Assembly (NCBI RefSeq): GCF_000802305.1
Contig: NZ_JTDK01000018.1
Location: 62,001 to 126,000 of the forward strand
Length of the DNA stretch: 64,000 bases
Direction of reading: 5' to 3'
Source of the DNA: Microbacterium mangrovi
GTDB lineage: Bacteria > Actinomycetota > Actinomycetes > Actinomycetales > Microbacteriaceae
Below the pieces are notes generated by a model. The model saw nothing but the letters and a program-made list of their open reading frames with translations, had not been told where the DNA came from and ran no database searches. Position numbers and translations under genes: made by a program. Below, piece after piece: positions 40,193 to 48,695 of the stretch. How positions within the stretch are numbered: the stretch's first letter is position 1; every line of letters begins with the position of its first letter.

Positions 40193-41401
40193 TCAGCCGC
40201 GGCAGGTGCCGGAGCCGGCGTCCTCGTAGGACAGGGCCGACGACCCGGCGCCGGCGCCGGCGAGCACCGGCTTGTAGTCGAACGAGTATCCGTGCGGCTT
40301 GAGGGTGAAGTTCATCACTCCGTAGCCCTGGTCGTATGCGGTCGCGACGTTCGGGTTCGCGTACGTGCCGTCGGCGTTCACGGCCGTCTTGTCGATCGCC
40401 TCGCCGCCCGTGCCGATCACGAATTCGGTGATCCCGTGCTTCGTGTCGACCTGCCCGGCCGGGTCCAGCGGCTTCAGCCGCGCATACGCGTGCTCGTGGC
40501 CGTTGAGCACCAGGGTGGCGTTGTTCTTGGCGAGCAGCTTCCACCAGGCATCCGCGGCAAGGCCCTCCTGGCTGTCGACGCCGGGAGCGGATGCCGCCAC
40601 CGTCGCGGTGCCGGTGCTGGTCGAGCTGAACGTCGGCTGGTGCCAGTAGGCGACCGTGCACGGCTTGGTGTTGTCCTTGAGGTCCTGCGCGAGCCACGCG
40701 GTCTCCTGGGCGAGCAGGCCGGTGCCGGTGGTAGAGCAGTCCTTGCCGAATGCGGGCGAGTTGCACTCGATGTTCAGCGAGACGATGTGCCAGTTGCCGA
40801 GGTCGTACGAGTACCAGCCCTGGGCGGATGCCGTGTCCGAGCCGGCCTGCCCGGCCTCGTTGGGCGTGCCCGCCTGGTCGTGCCCGTTGAAGTAGGCGAA
40901 GTAGCCGGCGCCGTTCTGCCCGGCCTCATTGTCGCCCTTCTTCGTGTACGCGTAGTACTCGTGGTTGCCCGGGGCCGGGTGCTCGAGGAACTTCAGCCCG
41001 CCCCACGCCTGCTCGAACGACTCCTCGAAGTCGCTGAGCTTGCCGACCTGGTACTGCTCGTCGCCGAGCAGGGCGACCGCGTCCGGATGCATCGACTCGG
41101 CCTGCTTCGCGGTGGCGAACTCGGCGTCGTAGCCGCCCAGCGACGGGCTGCCGCACTTGAGCGCACTCGGATTGGCGGCGTTCTTGTCGTCGTCGGGTTC
41201 GCAGGCGATGTCGCCGACGGCGGCGAGCGTGTAGGTCTTGGCGACGGCGCCCTGCGAGTCGCCGTCCTGCCCGGTCGAGGAGGACGCGTACGGCCACGCG
41301 TTGTCGAGATTCTGCGCCACGGCGACGCCGGAGACGCCGAGGATGCCGGCGACGACGACGCCGCCGGCGATGAGGGAGAGCTTGCGCGAGCGCGAGACCA
41401 T
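40193..41401 (-). CDS. Secreted calcineurin-like metallophosphoesterase
   Basis: The 402-residue protein starts at MVSRSRKLSL behind AAGGAG. A signal sequence (LIAGGVVVAGILGVSGVAVAQ) is followed by a metallophosphatase domain with all family motifs: GDIACEPD, LLGDEQY, PGNHEYY, AYWHQP and NGHEHAY. Like other such secreted actinobacterial enzymes it may cleave phosphomonoesters, nucleotides or phospholipids. The Cys residues (SPAFGKDCS, KPCTV, GTC at the end) suggest extracellular disulfides. It is apparently monocistronic. Confidence 0.9.
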   Translation of the reverse strand: MVSRSRKLSLIAGGVVVAGILGVSGVAVAQNLDNAWPYASSSTGQDGDSQGAVAKTYTLAAVGDIACEPDDDKNAANPSALKCGSPSLGGYDAEFATAKQAESMHPDAVALLGDEQYQVGKLSDFEESFEQAWGGLKFLEHPAPGNHEYYAYTKKGDNEAGQNGAGYFAYFNGHDQAGTPNEAGQAGSDTASAQGWYSYDLGNWHIVSLNIECNSPAFGKDCSTTGTGLLAQETAWLAQDLKDNTKPCTVAYWHQPTFSSTSTGTATVAASAPGVDSQEGLAADAWWKLLAKNNATLVLNGHEHAYARLKPLDPAGQVDTKHGITEFVIGTGGEAIDKTAVNADGTYANPNVATAYDQGYGVMNFTLKPHGYSFDYKPVLAGAGAGSSALSYEDAGSGTCRG

Positions 41402-41515
41402 GGGTGCTCCTTGTCGGGGTCCGGATGCCGCCGCGGCATCGGCCGCGTGCGAGCCTTCCACCCCGTCGCCACGCCGGGATGAACGGCGGACGTCGGATTC
41501 GTGAACGCGGCCCGG

Positions 41516-42448
41516 TCAGGTCGTCGCGTTCTGCCGCACGGCGGCGACGGCGACATCCAGCAGTTCCCGGCTGGCCGGAGCCAGGTCGCGCGGGCCGCCC
41601 CGCCACAGGGCGGTGATCGGCCGGGTGAGGGGATCGGTGGCGATCGTCACGGCCTGCAGCCGGCCCAGGCGGAGGTCGTCGGCGACCGCGAGGCGCGACA
41701 GCAGCGCCGGCGCGAGTCCCTCGGCGACGGCGGAGCGCACCGCGGCGGATGCCGGCAGCTCGAGGGCCGGTGTCGCCGGTTCCCGGCCCAGGCGTGCGCG
41801 CACGGCGTCCTCCCACGCCCCGCGCGTCCCGCTTCCTTCTTCGCGCACCACCAGCGGGCTGTCGGCCACCTCGTCGAGCCCGACCGTCCGCCCCGCCCAG
41901 GGATGCCCCGGTGCCACGACCAGCACCAGCTCGTCGCTCGCGATGCGGGTGCGCGCCAGGCCCGCGGGCAGACGGGAGGACTCGATGATCCCGAGGTCGG
42001 CCCGCCCGTCCCGCACCAGGTCGGCGACCTGCGCGCTGTTCGCCGAGATCAGCCGCACCGCGGTCGGCGGCCGCCCCGCGGCATCCTGCCGTGCGCGCAG
42101 CGCGACCAGCCACCGCGGCACCAGGTGGGCCGCGACGGTCTGGCTCGCCGCGACCGTCAGCTCGCGGCGGTGCTCGTCGCGGAGCATCTCCACCCCCGAC
42201 GCGAAATGCCCCGCGGCGACGAGCACCTCCTCGGCCCAGGATGCGACGGTCTCGCCCGCCGCCGTGGGATGCGTGCCCTGCGGGGTGCGGCGGAACAGTT
42301 CGAGTCCGAGGCGGCGTTCCAGGCCGCGGATGCGTGCGGATGCCGACTGCTGGGTGATGCCGAGATCCCGCGCGGCGGCCGCGATCGAGCCGCGGCGCAC
42401 CACGGCGGCGAGGAGCTCGAGGGCATCGATGTCGGGGACGTTCTGCAT
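41516..42448 (-). CDS. LysR-family regulator of the divergent YeiH-type exporter
   Basis: The 310-residue protein starts at MQNVPDIDALELL behind AAGGAGT; the upstream frame is repeat DNA. The winged HTH (GSIAAAARDLGITQQSASARI, residues ~22-42) and the substrate-binding domain with VVREEGSGTR are those of the CysB/CysL/YeiE group. It is divergent from the YeiH-like gene, the usual pairing. The effector may be a sulfur compound, but this is family inference. Confidence 0.9.
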   Translation of the reverse strand: MQNVPDIDALELLAAVVRRGSIAAAARDLGITQQSASARIRGLERRLGLELFRRTPQGTHPTAAGETVASWAEEVLVAAGHFASGVEMLRDEHRRELTVAASQTVAAHLVPRWLVALRARQDAAGRPPTAVRLISANSAQVADLVRDGRADLGIIESSRLPAGLARTRIASDELVLVVAPGHPWAGRTVGLDEVADSPLVVREEGSGTRGAWEDAVRARLGREPATPALELPASAAVRSAVAEGLAPALLSRLAVADDLRLGRLQAVTIATDPLTRPITALWRGGPRDLAPASRELLDVAVAAVRQNATT

Positions 42449-42478
42449 CGGGGACTCCTTCGGCTGGTGGGGTGGGCC

Positions 42479-42545
42479 CTTCGTCTCGCTTCGCGGTTCC
42501 TGAGCGAGGGAGCGAAGCGACCGAGACGAAGGGCGCTCAGGGACC
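42479..42545. repeat. Variant of repeat family B between lysR and yeiH-like gene
   Basis: CTTCGTCTCGCTTCGC and AGCGAAGCGACCGAGACGAAG form an inverted repeat directly upstream of the LysR ribosome site, in the divergent control region. Confidence 0.75.
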
Positions 42546-42628
42546 GGTCTCGGGATACAGGCCAACCCTGTATCCCCATCGACGATAGCCGTCTACCGAG
42601 GATCCGGGGAGTGGGGGAGCGTGGAATC

Positions 42629-43672
42629 ATGTTCGTCCCCGCGCGCCGCCCGCTCCGACAGCGTCTCGCCCTGCGCGCTGTCGACCTCGCGCCCGGCGCC
42701 GCCGTCTGCCTCGTGATCGCCGCCGTGTCGACCGTCATCGGGCGGTTCGTGCCGGTGATCGGCTCGGCGCTGCCGGCGGTGCTGATCGGCGTCGGCATCG
42801 CGATGGTGCGACGCCCGGCCGCTCGGCTCCAGCCCGGCATCCGCTGGTCGAGCACCTTCCTGCTGCAGGTCGCCGTCGTGCTGCTCGGGGCGCAGCTGTC
42901 GCTCCCGGTCATCCTGCAGGTGGGCGCCGAGTCGCTGCCGGTCATGCTCGGCACCCTCGCCGTGTGCCTCACCGGCGCCTGGCTCATCGGCCGCGCCCTG
43001 CGCGTCGAGCCGCGGCTTCGCACCCTGGTCGGGGTGGGCACCGGCATCTGCGGGGCATCCGCCATCGCGGCCGTGTCGCCCGTGATCGGGGCCGCCAGCG
43101 CGGAGATCGCCTACGCCATCTCGACGATCTTCCTGTTCAACGTGCTCGCCGTGGTGCTCTTCCCGCTGCTCGGCCACGCCCTGCACCTGGACCCGCACAC
43201 TTTCGGGCTGCTCGCCGGCACGGCGGTCAACGACACCAGCTCGGTGGTCGCGACCGCGAGTGTGTTCGGCGCCGGCGCGCTCGGATTCGCCGTGGTCGTC
43301 AAACTCGTCCGCACACTGATGATCATCCCGATCAGCCTCGGTCTGTCGGTGATGGAGGCGCGCCGATCCGGACGCGGCATCCGGATGACGCCGCGCCGTG
43401 CGCTGCGACTCGTGCCCTGGTTCCTGATCGGGTTCGTCGCCGTCGCGCTCGTGAACTCGACCGGGGTGATCCCGCCCGGCATCCGGCTCGGCCTCGTCGG
43501 GGTCAGCCAGTTCCTGATCGCGACGGCGCTCGCCGGCATCGGGCTGTCCGCCGACCTTCCGGCGCTGCGCCGGGCCGGCTGGCGGCCGCTGGCCCTCGGC
43601 GCGATCCTGTGGGTGCTCGTCACGGCGACCTCGCTCGCGATCATCGCCGTGACCGGCGGGCTCGGCCAGTAG
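42629..43672 (+). CDS. YeiH-family putative sulfate/sulfur-compound exporter
   Basis: The 347-residue protein has about ten membrane helices and the motifs of the Cons_hypoth698/YeiH family: QPGIRWSSTFLLQVAVVLLG, GTGICGASAIAAVSPVIGA, and LAGTAVNDTSSVVATASVFG. Family members are described as putative sulfate exporters; transport has not been firmly shown. It is divergent from the LysR gene. Confidence 0.88.
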   Translation: MFVPARRPLRQRLALRAVDLAPGAAVCLVIAAVSTVIGRFVPVIGSALPAVLIGVGIAMVRRPAARLQPGIRWSSTFLLQVAVVLLGAQLSLPVILQVGAESLPVMLGTLAVCLTGAWLIGRALRVEPRLRTLVGVGTGICGASAIAAVSPVIGAASAEIAYAISTIFLFNVLAVVLFPLLGHALHLDPHTFGLLAGTAVNDTSSVVATASVFGAGALGFAVVVKLVRTLMIIPISLGLSVMEARRSGRGIRMTPRRALRLVPWFLIGFVAVALVNSTGVIPPGIRLGLVGVSQFLIATALAGIGLSADLPALRRAGWRPLALGAILWVLVTATSLAIIAVTGGLGQ

Positions 43673-43696
43673 CCGCCGCGGTCGGCGGGTTCGACC

Positions 43697-43797
43697 GTGC
43701 CGAACGCAGGACCGATCGCCGGCTCTCCGGCAGGAAACCGCGGATTCTCGCGGGCCGCGGGGAAGCGTGCGCCGGTGGATCCTGCGTTCGGCACACA
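43697..43797. repeat. Long inverted repeat family C, copy 1
   Basis: GTGCCGAACGCAGGACCGAT and GGATCCTGCGTTCGGCAC face each other across about 60 bases containing an inner CCGCGG-centred pairing. A second copy is at 59121-59220. It lies between the YeiH-like gene and dcd. Confidence 0.8.
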
Positions 43798-43833
43798 GCA
43801 GGCACCCGGCTCGGCCCTCGCTAGGCTGGAATC

Positions 43834-44439
43834 GTGCTGCTGAGCGACCGTGACATCCGGGCCGAGATCGACGCCGAGCGGATCGGGCTCGATCCCTGGG
43901 ATGCCACGATGGTGCAGCCGTCGAGCGTCGATGTGCGGCTGGACCGCTACTTTCGGCTGTTCGACAACCACAAGTACCCCTTCATCGACCCGGCCGAGCA
44001 TCAGCCCGACCTGACGCACCTCGTCGAGGTCGCTCCCGACGAGCCGTTCATCCTGCACCCGGGCGAGTTCGCCCTGGGCTCGACGTTCGAGCAGGTCACC
44101 CTGCCCGACGACATCGCCGCCCGGCTGGAGGGCAAGTCGTCGCTCGGCCGCCTCGGGCTGCTCACCCACTCGACCGCCGGGTTCATCGACCCGGGATTCT
44201 CCGGCCACGTGACCCTGGAGCTGTCGAACGTCGCGACCCTGCCCATCAAGCTGTGGCCCGGCATGAAGATCGGGCAGCTGTGCTTCTTCCGTCTGTCGTC
44301 GGCGGCGGAGACGCCCTACGGGTCCGGCCCGTACGGCAACCGCTACATGGGTCAGCGCGGCCCGACGGCATCCCGCTCGTTCCAGAACTTCCACGTCACC
44401 GACGTGGGTGTCACCGACGCGGGCGCCCAGGGTCGGTAG
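43834..44439 (+). CDS. dcd: dCTP deaminase (possibly bifunctional DCD-DUT)
   Basis: The 201-residue enzyme starts at GTG and shows the full Dcd pattern: MVQPSSVDVRLDRYFRLF, HPGEFALGSTFE, EGKSSLGRLGL, STAGFIDPGFSGHVTLELSN with the catalytic Glu, and YMGQRGPTASRSF at the flexible C-terminus. Dcd deaminates dCTP to dUTP; actinobacterial forms of this type often carry on to dUMP for thymidylate synthesis. It is apparently monocistronic and followed by a hairpin shared with the convergent ABC gene. Confidence 0.95.
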   Translation: MLLSDRDIRAEIDAERIGLDPWDATMVQPSSVDVRLDRYFRLFDNHKYPFIDPAEHQPDLTHLVEVAPDEPFILHPGEFALGSTFEQVTLPDDIAARLEGKSSLGRLGLLTHSTAGFIDPGFSGHVTLELSNVATLPIKLWPGMKIGQLCFFRLSSAAETPYGSGPYGNRYMGQRGPTASRSFQNFHVTDVGVTDAGAQGR

Positions 44440-44451
44440 GCCGGGCGTTCG

Positions 44452-44491
44452 GGTGCCAACTTCCAAGGACGAATCCGCGGAAGTCGGCACC
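44452..44491. terminator. Bidirectional hairpin between dcd and ABC ATPase
   Basis: GGTGCCAACTTCC and GGAAGTCGGCACC pair at 12 of 13 positions across a 14-base loop, 12 bases after the dcd stop and 30 before the ATPase stop on the other strand. Confidence 0.75.
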
Positions 44492-44520
44492 TGAACAGAG
44501 CGCGCGGGGCGCGGACCGGG

Positions 44521-45330
44521 TCAGGATGCCGGAACGCCGGCGGCGGGGCGGCGCACGGTGCGGGCGCTCCACCGACCGTCCATGCGCTCGACCTCGATCG
44601 GATGCTCGAACGCGGTGGAGATCGTCGCCGTCGTGAGCGCCGCCTCGACGGGACCGGCGGCCACGGTGCGGCCGTGGGAGATCACGAGGGCGTGACTCGT
44701 GGACGTCGGGAGCTCTTCGAGATGGTGCGTGACCAGCACGGATGCGAGCGACGGGTCGTCGTGCTCGAGCTGGTCGATCGTCTCGAGCAGCTGTTCTCGG
44801 GCGGCGACATCCAGTCCCGTCGTCGGCTCGTCGAGCAGCAGCAGCTTCGGCCGCGGCATCAGTGCGCGGGCGATCAAGGCCCGCCCGCGCTCGCCCTGCG
44901 ACATCGTCGGCCACTCGGCATCCCGCCGCGCGCCGAGCCCGACCAGATCGAGCAGCTCGTGCGCGCGGGCGAGGTCGGCCGCCGCGGGCTCCCACCGCAT
45001 GAGCAACTCGATGCTGCCGGTGAGCCCGGTCAGCACCACCTCCGTCGCGGTCAGCGACGACGTGATCGGATGCCGGGGATCGACGTGTCCGATGCTGCGG
45101 CGGAGGTCGTGCAGCGCGACGCGTCCGATCCGGTGACCGAGCACCTCGGCGGTACCGGATGTCGGGTGGATGCGGGCACCGCAGAAGCCGAGGATGGTGC
45201 TCTTGCCGGCCCCGTTGGGGCCGAGCAGCGCCCAGTGCTCCCCGGGCTGCACGAGGAGGCCGATGTCGTCCAGGATCACCCGCCCGGCGCGGCGGAAGAC
45301 GATTGAATCGAGGTGGATCACCGGGTTCAC
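44521..45330 (-). CDS. ABC transporter ATP-binding protein
   Basis: The 269-residue ATPase has Walker A LGPNGAGKST near residue 37, signature MSQGERGR near 143, Walker B LLLLDEPT near 163 and the H-loop THHLEE. The signature SQGE with a GxPG-like N-term is of the ModF/YlmA type, soluble ATPases without permeases. Its start overlaps the stop of the GntR gene. No permease is adjacent, so its partner or target is not visible. Confidence 0.9.
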   Translation of the reverse strand: MNPVIHLDSIVFRRAGRVILDDIGLLVQPGEHWALLGPNGAGKSTILGFCGARIHPTSGTAEVLGHRIGRVALHDLRRSIGHVDPRHPITSSLTATEVVLTGLTGSIELLMRWEPAAADLARAHELLDLVGLGARRDAEWPTMSQGERGRALIARALMPRPKLLLLDEPTTGLDVAAREQLLETIDQLEHDDPSLASVLVTHHLEELPTSTSHALVISHGRTVAAGPVEAALTTATISTAFEHPIEVERMDGRWSARTVRRPAAGVPAS

Positions 45331-46034
45331 TGCTGCGCCTCCGACAGAGGGACCGCAGCGCCGAGCGCGACGCGCAGCGAACCGAGGTGGGCGCGGCTGA
45401 GATCGCGGGCGGCCGCGGCATCCCCCCGCTCCACCGCGTCGGCGAGGTCGTCGTGCTCGGTCTGATCGGAGCCCGCCGCACTGTGGACGCCGCGGATGCG
45501 GAGCATCTCGATCATCGCGCGACGCGAGCGCGGCACGAACCCGTCGAACAGGTCGGTGAGCACCTCGTTGTGCGCGGCGGCGACGATGCTGCGGTGGAAC
45601 GCCGTGTCGGCATCCACGTAGGCCTCGATGCCGAGCGCGACGGCGCCCGCGGCCCGGGCCCGGAGTGCCCGCCGCATCGCCTGCAGATCGTCGGGCGTGC
45701 GGCGCTCTGCGGCGAGGCCGGCCGCCTCGGACTCGATCGCGGTGCGCGCCTCAAGCACGGCGACGATCCCGACGCGGCGGAGCACCGCATCCCACTCCTC
45801 CGGTGCGTCCAGGGCGATGACGAACACCCCCGCGCCCTGTCGGGATTCGAGGATGCCGCGGCCGGCCAGCCGGCGGATCGCTTCGCGGACGGTGGATCGC
45901 CCGACCTCCAGCTGCGCGGCCAGCGTGGTCTCGCCCGGCAGGCGGGCGCCGAGCGCCCATTCGCCGGCGCGGATGCGCTCCTGCAGCACGTCGGCGGCGA
46001 TCTCGGCGAGTGGAGCGCGGCGTACGGTGTCCAT
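45327..46034 (-). CDS. GntR/FadR-family regulator with FCD domain
   Basis: The 235-residue protein has an N-terminal winged HTH (GARLPGETTLAAQLEVGRST, residues ~29-48, then VREAIRRLAGRGIL) and a helical FCD ligand domain with Asp/His metal-site residues (DADTAFHRSIVAAAHNEV). It overlaps the ABC ATPase gene downstream and is divergent from leuA with its leader. A direct repeat TTGTCAGC-TTGTCTGA at 46049-46063 may be its operator, which would then also cover the leuA promoter. Ligand unknown. Confidence 0.9.
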   Translation of the reverse strand: MDTVRRAPLAEIAADVLQERIRAGEWALGARLPGETTLAAQLEVGRSTVREAIRRLAGRGILESRQGAGVFVIALDAPEEWDAVLRRVGIVAVLEARTAIESEAAGLAAERRTPDDLQAMRRALRARAAGAVALGIEAYVDADTAFHRSIVAAAHNEVLTDLFDGFVPRSRRAMIEMLRIRGVHSAAGSDQTEHDDLADAVERGDAAAARDLSRAHLGSLRVALGAAVPLSEAQQ

Positions 46035-46048
46035 CGGAGTTCCCTCAC

Positions 46049-46077
46049 TTGTCAGCTTGTCTGAGGTGTGCCATCAT
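46049..46077 (+). promoter_or_regulatory. Probable leuA promoter
   Basis: TTGTCA (46049-46054) and CATCAT (46072-46077) with a 17-base spacer fit a sigma-70-type promoter. Transcription would begin near 46084, placing the leader ATG at or next to the first base of the message. Confidence 0.55.
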
Positions 46078-46084
46078 TCTACTC

Positions 46085-46129
46085 ATGCTGAACGGTGCGC
46101 TCCTTCTCGGCCGCCACGGCGGGGCCTGA
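46085..46129 (+). CDS. Leucine-rich leader peptide of leuA (14 residues)
   Basis: The open frame reads MLNGALLLGRHGGA followed by TGA. It contains four leucines, three in a row, with the codon CTT that is rare in this GC-rich genome. It lies between the predicted promoter and a hairpin before leuA, the arrangement of ribosome-mediated attenuation known for branched-chain amino acid genes of actinobacteria. It has no ribosome site and may be translated from a leaderless message. Confidence 0.7.
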   Translation: MLNGALLLGRHGGA

Positions 46130-46180
46130 CGACCGGCACCCCGTCGTGGGGTCCGACGTGCGCCGGTCGATCACCGACCG
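46130..46180 (+). terminator. Putative leuA attenuator with alternative pairings
   Basis: CGACCGGC (46130-46137) pairs with GCCGGTCG (46162-46169), enclosing the hairpin ACCCC-GTCGT-GGGGT (46138-46152). The same right arm can instead pair, through CGGTCG (46164-46169), with CGACCG (46175-46180). The two folds exclude each other, as needed for an attenuator switch. A clear T-run is lacking, which is usual in GC-rich actinobacteria. Confidence 0.6.
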
Positions 46181-46195
46181 ACCGAAAGAGTCACC

Positions 46196-47650
46196 ATGTC
46201 CGCCCCGTTCATCCCCGACTTCTCCCGTATCTCCACGCCCGCCGGTCCCGTGCCCGAGGACGCCCCGCACTGGAACCGCCAGCGCGCCTCGCAGATGCCC
46301 TCGCACCGGTACCGCGACGTGTTCGCCCGCGTCGACGTCCCGCTGCGCGAGCGCACCTGGCCGGATGGCCGACTCACCCAGGCGCCGCTGTGGGTGCCCG
46401 TGGACCTCCGCGACGGCAACCAGGCGCTGAGCGAACCCATGGATCCGGCCCGCAAGCGGGTGTTCTTCGAACTCATGGTCGCGATGGGATTCACCGAGAT
46501 CGAGGTCGGATACCCATCGGCATCCCAGACCGACTTCGACTTCGTGCGGCTCCTCGCCGAGACCGACCTCGCCCCCGAGCACGTCTCGATCGTGGTGTTC
46601 ACCCCGGCACGTTCCGACCTGATCGCGCGCACGGTGGAGTCGGTGCGCGGCATCCGCAACCCGGTCGTCATCCACCTCTATACGGCGACCGCGCCGCTGT
46701 GGCGGGAGCTCGTGCTGGGTCGCGATCGTGCGCAGCTCATCGACTTGGCCGTGGAGGGAGGCCGCGAGATCCTGCGCCGCGCCGGAGACCTGCCGAACGT
46801 GCGCTTCGAGTTCTCGCCGGAGGTGTTCAACCTCACCGAGCCCGATTTCGCGCTGGAGATCTGCGACCGGATGACCGAGCTGTGGGATGCCTCGCCGGAG
46901 CGGCCCGTCATCCTGAACCTCCCCGCGACCGTCGAGGTCGCGACGCCCAACGTGTACGCCGACCAGATCGAGTACATGCACCGGCACCTGGCGCGTCGCG
47001 ACGGCGTGATCCTGTCGGTGCACCCGCACAACGATCGCGGCACCGGCGTCGCGTGCGCGGAGCTCGCCCTGCTGGCGGGCGCGCAGCGCGTCGAGGGATG
47101 CCTGTTCGGCAACGGAGAGCGCACCGGCAACGTCGACCTCGTCACCCTCGCCCTCAACCTCCACGCGCAGGGCGTCGACCCGATGGTCGACTTCTCCGAC
47201 ATCGACGAGGTGCGGCGGGTGGTGGAGCACGCCAACCGGATGCCGGTGCCTCCCCGGCATCCCTACGTCGGCGACCTCGTGCACACGGCCTACAGCGGCA
47301 CGCACCAGGATGCGATCCGCAAGGGGTTCGCCGAGCATCGGGCCCGCGCCGCCGCGGCGGGACAGGATGCCCGGGACGCGGCGTGGCAGGTGCCGTATCT
47401 GCCGATCGATCCGGCCGATCTCGGGCGCTCGTACGAGGCGGTCGTGCGGGTCAATTCGCAGTCCGGCAAGGGCGGGATCGCGTACGTGCTCGAGACCGAG
47501 TACGGCATCGTGCTCGACAGCGACCGGCAGGCGCAGTTCGCCCGGATCGTGCAGCAGCACACCGACACCACCGGCGTCGAGGCATCCCCCGCGCAGCTGC
47601 GCGCTCTGCTCGCCGCGGCGTACCCGGAGTATGCGGGGGTGGATGCCTGA
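46196..47650 (+). CDS. leuA: 2-isopropylmalate synthase, short form lacking the regulatory domain
   Basis: The 484-residue enzyme condenses acetyl-CoA with 2-oxoisovalerate, the first step of leucine synthesis. It has the LeuA start (MPSHRYRDVF), catalytic PVDLRDGNQAL, metal-site HPHNDRGTG, the NGERTGNVDL loop and linker motifs GTHQDAIRKG and NSQSGKGG. It ends about 70 residues after that, where usual actinobacterial LeuA proteins (roughly 570-640 residues) continue with the allosteric leucine-binding domain. Feedback inhibition by leucine should therefore be absent or changed, leaving control to the leader region upstream. The sequence ends naturally at PEYAGVDA without a frameshift visible. 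Confidence 0.9.
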   Translation: MSAPFIPDFSRISTPAGPVPEDAPHWNRQRASQMPSHRYRDVFARVDVPLRERTWPDGRLTQAPLWVPVDLRDGNQALSEPMDPARKRVFFELMVAMGFTEIEVGYPSASQTDFDFVRLLAETDLAPEHVSIVVFTPARSDLIARTVESVRGIRNPVVIHLYTATAPLWRELVLGRDRAQLIDLAVEGGREILRRAGDLPNVRFEFSPEVFNLTEPDFALEICDRMTELWDASPERPVILNLPATVEVATPNVYADQIEYMHRHLARRDGVILSVHPHNDRGTGVACAELALLAGAQRVEGCLFGNGERTGNVDLVTLALNLHAQGVDPMVDFSDIDEVRRVVEHANRMPVPPRHPYVGDLVHTAYSGTHQDAIRKGFAEHRARAAAAGQDARDAAWQVPYLPIDPADLGRSYEAVVRVNSQSGKGGIAYVLETEYGIVLDSDRQAQFARIVQQHTDTTGVEASPAQLRALLAAAYPEYAGVDA

Positions 47651-47711
47651 CCCGGCCCGTGCCCGGGCGTCATGCCCGGGCGTGATGTCCGATGCTCGAC
47701 GCAGCGGCGGG

Positions 47712-48683
47712 TCAGTGGGCGGTGACGACGCCGACGAGGTCGTGGATGATCACGGCGGCGGCGCGGGCACCCTGGCCGGCGGCGACGATGAGCTGCTGCG
47801 GGCCCGGGGCCGCGGCATCCCCGGCGGCGTACAGGCCGGGCACGCTGGTGCGCCCCGACCGGTCGGCGGCGAGGTGTCCGTGCGCGTCGACGTCGGCATC
47901 CAGCCCGTCCAGGAACTCCACGGCCGGATCCCACACCGGCCGCACGAAGCCGCCCGCCACCGGGATCGTCTCGCCCGAGGCGACGGTGATCCCGGTCAGG
48001 ACGCCGCGGTCGCCGACCAGTTCGGTGATCGGCTCGCGGACGACGCGGATGCCGGATGCCACCAGCTCCGCCTCGTCGGCGGCGTCCACGACCTCGGCAC
48101 CGTGCGTGAACACGATGAGGTTGTCGGACCACCGGGCCACGAGCCGCGCGCGCCCGGCCAGGTCCGGCGTCTGCCCGATGAGCGCCAGCGGCTGGTCGCG
48201 CAGCTCCCACCCGTCGCAGGCGGCGCAGCTGAACAGGCTGATGCCGTAGAACCCGCGGATGTTGGGCACCTCGGGCAGCGTCTCGCGCAGTCCCGTCGCC
48301 GCCAGCACCGAGCGCGCCCGGATGACGGCGGGTGCCCCGCGGCCCTGGACCGACGCGACGAACCCGTCGGCATCCCGCTGCACCGACGCGACCCGCGTGC
48401 GCCGGTGCACCACCACGTTCGGGTAGGCGGTGAGCTCGTCGCGCGCGATCGCACGGAGCTCCTGCGGGGGGATGCCGTCGCGGGTGAGGAACCCGTGCGA
48501 GCGCAGTGTCGCCGCGTTTCGCGGCCGGTCGGCGTCGATGACGGCCACCGTCGCCCGGGCACGGCCGAGATTCAGGGCTGCCGACAGTCCTGCAGGGCCG
48601 CCGCCGACGATGAGGACGTCGACGAAAGGCGTCTCGGCCGCGGGAACATCGGCCCCGGGCGAATTGCGGTGGTGGCTGGTCAC
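47712..48683 (-). CDS. Thioredoxin-reductase-like FAD/NAD(P) oxidoreductase
   Basis: The 323-residue flavoprotein has the FAD-binding VLIVGGGPAGLSAAL, a redox pair in FSCAACDGWE (CxxC), and the closing YAAGDAAAPGPQQ. The second nucleotide-binding loop is degenerate (IGQTPDLAGRA, without GxGxxG), which is unusual for NADPH use and resembles bacillithiol- or ferredoxin-type reductases. It follows fprA by 12 bases as the last gene of the sulfur cluster. It may recycle a thiol or thioredoxin for APS reductase, by context only. Confidence 0.85.
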   Translation of the reverse strand: MTSHHRNSPGADVPAAETPFVDVLIVGGGPAGLSAALNLGRARATVAVIDADRPRNAATLRSHGFLTRDGIPPQELRAIARDELTAYPNVVVHRRTRVASVQRDADGFVASVQGRGAPAVIRARSVLAATGLRETLPEVPNIRGFYGISLFSCAACDGWELRDQPLALIGQTPDLAGRARLVARWSDNLIVFTHGAEVVDAADEAELVASGIRVVREPITELVGDRGVLTGITVASGETIPVAGGFVRPVWDPAVEFLDGLDADVDAHGHLAADRSGRTSVPGLYAAGDAAAPGPQQLIVAAGQGARAAAVIIHDLVGVVTAH

Positions 48684-48695
48684 GACGGCATCCGT

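Noticed and set aside
46079..47560. 493-residue antisense frame opposite leuA
   Set aside because: leuA has all catalytic motifs; the antisense product is His/Arg/Val-rich without any domain.
47651..47711. Riboswitch or T-box search before leuA, cysI, ssuA and cobA
   Set aside because: No SAM, cobalamin or T-box consensus elements were recognisable. Only the leuA leader shows an attenuator-like arrangement.
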